Source: Clostridia bacterium
GTDB taxonomy: Bacteria; Bacillota; Clostridia; Oscillospirales; Acutalibacteraceae
Assembly (NCBI GenBank): GCA_900767025.1
Contig: CAAFXS010000087.1
Coordinates: 1-17,433, forward strand
Length of the DNA stretch: 17,433 bases
Direction: 5' to 3'
Shown here: positions 1-5,780 of the stretch, piece by piece
Numbering within the stretch: the stretch's first letter is position 1
Layout: every line of letters begins with the position of its first letter
Translations under genes and position numbers: made by a program
The notes under the pieces: generated by a model
The model's input: only the letters and a program-made list of their open reading frames with translations
What the model was told of the DNA's origin: nothing
The model's database searches: none

Positions 1-141
1 GTAAAGATGAATTTTGGATTTTGAGATGGAAGCCTTGCTGACGCAAGGCAACAGTGAAAAGTTCAAAATTCGCTTTAATACTGCATTTTTGGCAGGTTCG
101 AATTACTCTTCATTGCCTAAGCTTTGTATTTAGATGTGAAC
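1..141. other. Unexplained structured intergenic element at left edge
   Basis: No recognisable gene lies here. Bases 32-38 (GCCTTGC) and 43-49 (GCAAGGC) form a perfect 7-bp hairpin with a TGAC loop. A second fold pairs 46-51 (AGGCAA) with 113-118 (TTGCCT), continues as 55-58 (TGAA) with 109-112 (TTCA), and encloses 67-72 (AATTCG) with 99-104 (CGAATT) and 81-84 (CTGC) with 92-95 (GCAG). The two folds share bases 46-49, so they cannot both form. A 35-codon reading frame (26-133) runs through it but has no convincing ribosome binding site. There is no T-run, so it is not a plain terminator. It could be a dispersed intergenic repeat, part of an RNA, or the 3' region of a gene left of the window. 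Confidence 0.35.
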
Positions 142-170
142 TTGACTTTTTACACAAGATATTGTATTAT
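142..170 (+). promoter_or_regulatory. Sigma-A type promoter for the parE-parC pair
   Basis: The -35 box TTGACT (142-147) is separated by 17 bases from the -10 box TATTAT (165-170). The predicted start of transcription near 177 leaves a leader of about 30 bases before the TTG start at 207. No operator was recognised. Confidence 0.7.
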
Positions 171-194
171 ATTTCAGTATGTGTACTTCAATTT

Positions 195-200
195 GGAGGG
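195..200 (+). promoter_or_regulatory. Ribosome binding site fixing the TTG start of parE
   Basis: GGAGGG lies 6 bases before TTG 207-209. The open frame continues upstream to 54, but that extension crosses the promoter and reads as a low-complexity hydrophobic peptide unlike any GHKL protein. The RBS therefore settles the start at 207. Confidence 0.8.
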
Positions 201-206
201 AAAAAA

Positions 207-2186
207 TTGGCAAGGAAAAAAGAGTACGGTAACGAAAGTATTAAATCATTAAAGGGTGCAGAGCGTGTAAGAAAGCGCCCTGCGGTTATTTTCGGCTCCG
301 ACGGTCTTGAGGGCTGTGAGCACGCAGTATTTGAAATAATGTCAAACTCTATTGACGAGGCAAGAGAGGGCTACGGCAGTAAAATTGCCGTTACAAGATT
401 TCTTGACGGTTCGGTTGAGGTTCAGGATTTCGGCAGAGGAATTCCCGTTGATTACAACAAAAATGAGGACAAGTATAACTGGGAGCTTCTTTTTTGTGAG
501 ATGTATGCAGGCGGTAAGTATGACAATGACGGAGAGAATTATGAATTTTCTCTTGGACTTAACGGCCTCGGTCTTTGTGCTACTCAGTATGCATCCGAAT
601 ATATGGACGCCGAGGTTCATACAGGTGGATATAAATACACTCTCCACTTTGAAAAGGGCGAAAACATCGGCGGACTTGTTAAGGAAAAATACGATAAAAA
701 GGATACAGGCACCAGAATTCGCTGGAAGCCTGATTTAGATGTTTTTACCGATATCAATATTCCTCTTGATTTTTACAAGGACACAATCAAGCGACAGGCA
801 ATAGTTAACGACGGTATTAAGTTTATACTTAAAGACCAGCAGACCGCCACTAAATTCGACACATATGAATTTTGCTACAATGACGGCATAATGGATTATG
901 TAAAAGAGCTGGCAGGGGACAAGGCTTTCACCACACCTCAGTTTTGGGAGTGTGAGCGTAAAGGCAGGGACAGAGAGGACCTGCCTGAATATAAGCTTAA
1001 AATCAAGGCTGCTCTCTGCTTTTCACTTAAAACCCAGCTTAAAGAGTATTTTCATAATTCAAGCTATCTTGAACACGGCGGTGCACCTGAAAAAGCCTTT
1101 AAGAGTGCTTTTGTGAATCAGATTAACGCTTATCTTAAAGCAAACAATAAGTATGCAAAAACCGACGGACAGATAAATATTCAGGATGTTGAGGACTGCA
1201 TTATATTTGTTGTTTCCTCATTCTCAACACAGACATCTTACGAAAACCAAACCAAAAAGGCTATAACAAATAAGTTCATTCAGGATGCAATGACGGACTT
1301 TTTCCGCAAGCAGCTTGAGGTTTATTTTATCGAAAATAAGGTTGATGCAGATAAAATCTGCAATCAAATTCTTATCAATATGCGGGCAAGGGTAAAGGCA
1401 GAAAACACAAGAAAAACCCTTAAAACCTCCCTGCAGTCAAAGGTTGATATGACAAATCGTATCCAAAAATTTGTTGACTGCCGTTCAAAAGATGTAAACG
1501 AGAGAGAAGTATTTATAGTAGAGGGTGACTCTGCTCTGGGTGCCTGCAAGCAGGCTCGTGACGCCGCTTTTCAGGCGGTTATTCCCGTAAGAGGAAAAAT
1601 TCTAAACTGCCTTAAGTCCGACTATGACAAGATTTTTAAAAATGAAATCATAACCGATTTAATTAAAGTTCTCGGTTGCGGTGTTGAGGTTAAGAGCAAG
1701 GCGGCAAAGGATTTGTCTATGTTTGATATGGACAACCTGCGCTGGTCAAAGGTGCTTATCTGTACCGATGCCGATGTTGACGGCTTCCAGATCAGAACGC
1801 TTATTCTTACGATGATTTATCGCCTGATGCCAAAGCTCATTGAGGCAGGTAAGGTGTATATTGCCGAGTCACCGCTTTACGAGGTTTCCTGCGGGGACCA
1901 GACCTATTTTGCCTATAACGAAATTGAAATGGACGAAATCAAGGCGGAAATAGGAGATAAGAAATATACGGTTCAGCGTTCAAAGGGTCTCGGTGAAAAC
2001 GAGGCTGAAATGATGGCGCTTACTACTATGAATCCTGCCACAAGGCGTCTTATCAAGGTAACTCCCGATGATGCAGAAAAAACATCACAAATGTTTGACT
2101 TGCTTTTGGGTGATAATCTTGACGGCAGAAAAGAATATATTGCGGATTACGGACATCTTTATCTTGATGCCGCAGATGTAAGCTAA
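207..2186 (+). CDS. parE: Type IIA topoisomerase subunit B, ParE-like (TTG start)
   Basis: This is the ATPase/TOPRIM subunit of a heterotetrameric type IIA topoisomerase, which passes one DNA duplex through another using ATP. It has 659 residues, the usual ParE length. The GHKL ATPase shows Glu43 and Asn47 in the N-box, DFGRGIP (74-80) and GLNGLG (117-122), with the QTK-loop lysine at 350. The TOPRIM domain has EGD (439-441) and DADVDG (521-526). The C-terminal block RSKGLGE (591-597) matches the family. The usual DNGRGIP reads DFGRGIP, and the Arg equivalent to E. coli GyrB Arg136 is Thr139. The start is TTG 207, set by GGAGGG. The subunit A gene begins 14 bases after the stop. ParE is preferred over GyrB because the partner lacks a GyrA box; a divergent second gyrase-like enzyme is possible. 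Confidence 0.85.
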   Translation: MARKKEYGNESIKSLKGAERVRKRPAVIFGSDGLEGCEHAVFEIMSNSIDEAREGYGSKIAVTRFLDGSVEVQDFGRGIPVDYNKNEDKYNWELLFCEMYAGGKYDNDGENYEFSLGLNGLGLCATQYASEYMDAEVHTGGYKYTLHFEKGENIGGLVKEKYDKKDTGTRIRWKPDLDVFTDINIPLDFYKDTIKRQAIVNDGIKFILKDQQTATKFDTYEFCYNDGIMDYVKELAGDKAFTTPQFWECERKGRDREDLPEYKLKIKAALCFSLKTQLKEYFHNSSYLEHGGAPEKAFKSAFVNQINAYLKANNKYAKTDGQINIQDVEDCIIFVVSSFSTQTSYENQTKKAITNKFIQDAMTDFFRKQLEVYFIENKVDADKICNQILINMRARVKAENTRKTLKTSLQSKVDMTNRIQKFVDCRSKDVNEREVFIVEGDSALGACKQARDAAFQAVIPVRGKILNCLKSDYDKIFKNEIITDLIKVLGCGVEVKSKAAKDLSMFDMDNLRWSKVLICTDADVDGFQIRTLILTMIYRLMPKLIEAGKVYIAESPLYEVSCGDQTYFAYNEIEMDEIKAEIGDKKYTVQRSKGLGENEAEMMALTTMNPATRRLIKVTPDDAEKTSQMFDLLLGDNLDGRKEYIADYGHLYLDAADVS

Positions 2187-2192
2187 GGAGGT
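2185..2192 (+). promoter_or_regulatory. Strong ribosome binding site for TTG-started parC
   Basis: AAGGAGGT overlaps the TAA stop of parE and precedes TTG 2201-2203 by about 8 bases. No ATG or GTG is better placed, and the conserved subunit A sequence follows. The overlap suggests coupled translation of the two subunits. Confidence 0.8.
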
Positions 2193-2200
2193 GTATTATT

Positions 2201-4441
2201 TTGGCTAAAAGAAAAAAAGAAACAGAAAATCAAAATAATAAACCCCTTGCGGACAATATTCATATCAAAGGTGCAGGCCTTGTTCAAAGCGAGGTTATTA
2301 CCGATACGCTGACAGGGAACTATATGCCCTATGCAATGAGTGTTATCCTTTCCCGTGCAATTCCCGAAATTGACGGCTTTAAGCCCTCTCACAGAAAGCT
2401 CCTTTATACGATGTACAATATGGGTCTTCTTCAGGGGGGAACAATTAAGAGTGCCAATATTGTGGGCAGAACAATGCAGTTAAATCCCCACGGCGATGCG
2501 GCAATATATGAAACAATGATAAGGCTTTCAAGAGGTAATGAGAGCCTGTTATATCCCTTTGTTGAGTCAAAGGGTAACTTCGGTAAGGCTTACAGCAAAA
2601 ATATGATGTACGCCGCCTCACGATACACCGAGGCAAAGCTTGCACCTATTTGCCATGAGCTTTTTGACGATATCAAGTCGGACACTGTTGATTTTGTTGA
2701 TAACTACGATAATACAATGAAGGAGCCTGTTCTTCTTCCTGTAACATTTCCGTCAATTCTCTGTAATGTAACAACGGGTATTGCCGTTGGTATGGCATCA
2801 TCTATTGCATCATTCAATTTAAAGGAAATTTGCGACACAACTGTTGCTCTGATGAAAAATCCCGACCACATTGTCAGCGATACTCTCCTTGCCCCCGATT
2901 TTGTAGGCGGCGGATATATCCTTTATGACAAGGAAGAGCTTGATAAAATTTACGAAACCGGCAGAGGCTCCGTTAAGGTTAGAGCAAGGTATACTTACGA
3001 CAAAAAGTATAACTGCATTGACATTACACAGATACCTCCCACTACCACTGTGGAGGCGGTTATTGACAAGGTTATTGAGCTTGTTAAAAGCAATAAGGTT
3101 AAGGAAATAAGCGATATTCGTGATGAAACCGATTTGTCGGGTCTTAAAATCACTCTTGACCTTAAAAGAGGAACCGACCCCGACGCCTTTATGAATAAGC
3201 TATTTAAGCTGACTCCTTTGCAGGACTCCTTCAGCTGTAACTTTAATGTTCTCATTAAAGGCAGACCCATGGTGCTTGGTGTAAAAGGCATTCTCAACGA
3301 GTGGATTGATTTCAGGCTTGAGTGCATCAGAAGAAGAATTACCTTTAATCTTGATAAAAAAAGAAAACAGCTTCATCTTCTTAAGGGTCTTTCAAAAATT
3401 CTTCTTGATATCGACAAGGCTATTAAGATTGTTAGGGAAACCGAAAGCGAGTCAGAGGTTGTTCCAAACCTTATGATTGGCTTCGGTATTGATGAAACGC
3501 AGGCTGAATATGTTGCGGAAATCAAGCTCCGTCATTTAAACCGTGAATATATCCTTAAAAGAATTAAGGATATTGAACAGCTTGAAAATGATATTGCCGA
3601 GCTTGAGGGTACACTTGCAAGCAAGAGTAAAATGAAAAAAATCATTGTTACAGAGCTGGAGGCGGTTGCCAAAAAGTACGATACCGGCAGAAAAAGTGAA
3701 ATACTTTATGATGTTTCGGAGGATGTGCCTGTTGAGGAAAAGGAAATTGCAGATTATCCTGTTACACTTTTCCTGTCAGAGCACGGCTACCTTAAGAAAA
3801 TTAAAACCGCTAACCTTCGTATGAGCGGCGAGCAGAAGCTCAAGGAGGGTGACAGCATGGCGGCTGAAATTGAGTGCTCCAACAAGGACGAGCTTTTGTT
3901 TTTCACAAATCAAAATCAGGTTTATAAATCAAAGGCTGATGATTTTGCAGACACAAAGGCATCTGTTTTAGGCGAATATGTTGCCTCAAAGCTTGAAATG
4001 GACGAGGGCGAGCAGGTTGTGTATATGGCGGTTATCAGCGAATACACAGGTTATATGCTCTTTATCTTTGAAAACGGCAAGCTGGCAAAGGTTGATGTTT
4101 CCTCCTACGCCACAAAAACCAACAGGAAAAAGCTCATTAACGCTTATTCAAATAAATCACCCTTGGCAAAGGCAATGTATATCCCTGAGGATACGGAAAT
4201 TGTTATTTGCTCCTCAAGCGGAAGAATGTTGCTTTTGAACACTGCTTCTATCCTGCCTAAAACCACAAAGGACACCCAGGGCGTTGCGGTAATGAAGCTG
4301 AAAAAGACCCACAAGGTTGTTTCCGCTCATATTCACTATGATGGTGAATTTGAAAAGGAATGGCGCTTCAAAGCTAAAAATCTGCCTGCCGCCGGTGCAG
4401 TTCCCGGGGAAGCAGATGTGGCGGAACAGATAACTTTTTAA
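2201..4441 (+). CDS. parC: Type IIA topoisomerase subunit A, ParC-like (TTG start)
   Basis: This is the DNA breakage-reunion subunit, 746 residues, partner of the upstream ParE-like protein. The winged-helix and tower region starts near residue 31. It has DGFKPSHRKLLY (58-69), NPHGDAAIYE (95-104) and the catalytic Arg141-Tyr142 in AASRYTE. The segment before the tyrosine (KAYSKNMMY, 129-137) differs from the usual GNFGS-DGD-AAAMRYTE pattern. The C-terminal pinwheel repeats begin near residue 519 and lack a recognisable GyrA box (Q-R-R-G-G-K-G), which favours topoisomerase IV over gyrase. At the quinolone-contact positions equivalent to GyrA Ser83 and Asp87 it has Ala100 and Glu104. No terminator hairpin follows; the secG promoter begins 17 bases after the stop. 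Confidence 0.85.
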   Translation: MAKRKKETENQNNKPLADNIHIKGAGLVQSEVITDTLTGNYMPYAMSVILSRAIPEIDGFKPSHRKLLYTMYNMGLLQGGTIKSANIVGRTMQLNPHGDAAIYETMIRLSRGNESLLYPFVESKGNFGKAYSKNMMYAASRYTEAKLAPICHELFDDIKSDTVDFVDNYDNTMKEPVLLPVTFPSILCNVTTGIAVGMASSIASFNLKEICDTTVALMKNPDHIVSDTLLAPDFVGGGYILYDKEELDKIYETGRGSVKVRARYTYDKKYNCIDITQIPPTTTVEAVIDKVIELVKSNKVKEISDIRDETDLSGLKITLDLKRGTDPDAFMNKLFKLTPLQDSFSCNFNVLIKGRPMVLGVKGILNEWIDFRLECIRRRITFNLDKKRKQLHLLKGLSKILLDIDKAIKIVRETESESEVVPNLMIGFGIDETQAEYVAEIKLRHLNREYILKRIKDIEQLENDIAELEGTLASKSKMKKIIVTELEAVAKKYDTGRKSEILYDVSEDVPVEEKEIADYPVTLFLSEHGYLKKIKTANLRMSGEQKLKEGDSMAAEIECSNKDELLFFTNQNQVYKSKADDFADTKASVLGEYVASKLEMDEGEQVVYMAVISEYTGYMLFIFENGKLAKVDVSSYATKTNRKKLINAYSNKSPLAKAMYIPEDTEIVICSSSGRMLLLNTASILPKTTKDTQGVAVMKLKKTHKVVSAHIHYDGEFEKEWRFKAKNLPAAGAVPGEADVAEQITF

Positions 4442-4457
4442 CAAATTAAAAAAGTTC

Positions 4458-4486
4458 TTGCATTATTCAATCTCGTGTGATATAAT
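4458..4486 (+). promoter_or_regulatory. Extended -10 promoter of secG
   Basis: TTGCAT (4458-4463) is followed after 17 bases by a perfect TATAAT (4481-4486) with an extended TGA just before it (4478-4480). A GGAGGAA ribosome binding site (4508-4514) precedes the ATG at 4520. The promoter for rplS has the same layout. Confidence 0.8.
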
Positions 4487-4519
4487 CCATTAGTAATTTA
4501 GTATAACGGAGGAATAATT

Positions 4520-4771
4520 ATGTCCTGGTATCATTATGTATTCGGTGCAGTGTTAATCTTAGCATCAATCATTATAACAGTAGTTGTTCTTATGCAGGAA
4601 GGCCGTTCACAGAACCTTTCCGGTGCAATCGCCGGCGGTGCTGAAACTTTTCTCGGCAAATCAAAGGGCAGAACTATCGAGGCTAAGCTTGAAAGAATTA
4701 CAAAGTGGTTAATTGTTGTATTCTTTATCATTGTTCTCGCTGCATTCCTTGTATTTCTTTTTGTAGGATAA
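4520..4771 (+). CDS. secG: Preprotein translocase subunit SecG
   Basis: SecG is the small non-essential membrane subunit of the SecYEG export channel. The 83-residue length is typical. It has two membrane segments, about residues 5-25 and 60-82, with a short loop between. The family signature is visible: MQEGRSQNLSGAIAGG (25-40), followed by ETFLGKSKGRT. The start at ATG 4520 has GGAGGAA upstream. The gene is a single unit between its own promoter and a strong hairpin terminator. In many Firmicutes secG is followed by rnr and smpB; here the next gene is an unrelated exonuclease. Confidence 0.93.
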   Translation: MSWYHYVFGAVLILASIIITVVVLMQEGRSQNLSGAIAGGAETFLGKSKGRTIEAKLERITKWLIVVFFIIVLAAFLVFLFVG

Positions 4772-4781
4772 GATTTCGGGA

Positions 4782-4814
4782 AAATAACCTTGCGTATGCA
4801 AGGTTATTTTTTTT
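4782..4814 (+). terminator. Rho-independent terminator after secG
   Basis: A 12-bp perfect stem (4782-4793 with 4798-4809) has a GTAT loop and runs into eight consecutive T (4807-4814). It ends only 19 bases before the ATG of the next gene, so it also forms that gene's leader. Confidence 0.92.
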
Positions 4815-4833
4815 AAGGTGTATTGCGGAGATT

Positions 4834-5700
4834 ATGGAATATATTATTTTTGATTTGGAATGGAATAACGCTTACAATTACAAAACAAAAAAGGGTATCA
4901 ATGAAATCATTGAAATAGGTGCCGTTAAGCTTAACAGTCATCTTGATATTGTTGACACCTTTAATCAGCTTATTAAACCCTCTGTTTCAAAAAAGCTCGG
5001 GTCAAATTTTAAGCGATTAACGCATATAACTATGGAGGAGATAAAATCAAAGGGTATTCCTTTTGATGATGCTTTTTCCGATTTTGCCCGTTGGAGCAGT
5101 GGTAATGACACCGTGTTTTTAAGCTGGTCAAACAGTGATTTATATACCTTGGTGGATAATTACAAGCGCCTTAAGAACACATGTAATATAGATTTTATGA
5201 AAAAATATGCCGACGCTCAAAGCTACTGTATGCAGTTTGTGGGGGAGCACAAGGGCAATCAGATAAGCCTCGGCAACTGTGCAGAAAGGTTTGAAATCAA
5301 TGTTGATACAAGTGCCCTGCACCGTGCCCTTGAGGACTGCTATGTAACGGCGTATTGCCTGAAAAAAGTGTTCGATAAGGATAAATTTAAAAAATATATC
5401 AAGCCTTGTGACAAGGCATTTTTTGAAAGACTTGTATTTAAACCGTATATCATTAAAAATGCTGACTGTGATGGCTTTAAGCTTGCGGAGGTTAAGCTGA
5501 TTTGTCCAAAATGCTCGGGAACGGTTAAGCCTATTAAAGAATATGATTTTGTAAACAATACCTTCCGTTCGGCAGGGAAATGCGAAAAATGCAGGAAAAA
5601 GTTTTGGCTTTTTGTCAGGGCAAAGCAAACCTATGACGGCGTTGCCGTTTCCCAAAGGCTTGTTGAAATTAATAAAAAAAGAGCAAAAAGCATTAACTAA
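4834..5700 (+). CDS. DEDDh 3'-5' exonuclease with C-terminal zinc ribbon
   Basis: The 288-residue protein begins with an exonuclease domain of the DnaQ/ERI-1/KapD type, which removes nucleotides from 3' ends of DNA or RNA using two metal ions. Acidic motif I is FDLEW with Asp7 and Glu9, motif II is around Asp102 in SWSNSDLY, and motif III has His163 and Asp168 in HRALEDCY. The tail holds a likely zinc ribbon with CPKC (224-227) and CEKC (250-253). The start at ATG 4834 is chosen because the beta strand EYIIFDLEW begins there; the nearby GGAG (4827-4830) is unusually close to the ATG. It lies just behind the secG terminator and has no room for its own promoter after it. Similarity to KapD (inhibitor of the KinA sporulation pathway) is a family-level guess; the substrate is unknown. 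Confidence 0.82.
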   Translation: MEYIIFDLEWNNAYNYKTKKGINEIIEIGAVKLNSHLDIVDTFNQLIKPSVSKKLGSNFKRLTHITMEEIKSKGIPFDDAFSDFARWSSGNDTVFLSWSNSDLYTLVDNYKRLKNTCNIDFMKKYADAQSYCMQFVGEHKGNQISLGNCAERFEINVDTSALHRALEDCYVTAYCLKKVFDKDKFKKYIKPCDKAFFERLVFKPYIIKNADCDGFKLAEVKLICPKCSGTVKPIKEYDFVNNTFRSAGKCEKCRKKFWLFVRAKQTYDGVAVSQRLVEINKKRAKSIN

Positions 5701-5745
5701 ACATTTGTTTACAAATAACCCCTTTATTTATCGAATTGTTTGTAT

Positions 5746-5751
5746 TATAAT
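5746..5751 (+). promoter_or_regulatory. Probable -10 box for the penicillin-binding protein gene
   Basis: TATAAT occurs here, 30 bases before the ATG. The matching -35 (TTTATT, 5723-5728, 17-base gap) is poor. Upstream, ATTTGT-TT-ACAAAT (5703-5716) is a perfect inverted repeat directly after the exonuclease stop and could be a protein site or chance. A GGAGGT ribosome binding site lies at 5769-5774. Confidence 0.45.
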
Positions 5752-5780
5752 ATATACACTAATTTTCCGGAGGTATCAAA

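Noticed and set aside
91..110. GGTTCGAAT resembling a tRNA T-loop
   Set aside because: The flanking bases do not form a T-stem, and there is no acceptor stem, anticodon arm or CCA.
54..206. N-terminal extension of the ParE-like frame to an ATG at 54
   Set aside because: It crosses the promoter at 142-170, has no homology to GHKL proteins and ignores the GGAGGG site before TTG 207.
2201..4441. Calling this subunit GyrA
   Set aside because: No GyrA box was found in the C-terminal pinwheel, and the position next to the ParE-like gene favours ParC. The distinction is not absolute.
5140..5655. Long minus-strand frame opposite the exonuclease
   Set aside because: It mirrors the coding bias of the real gene, has no ribosome binding site and no recognisable domain.
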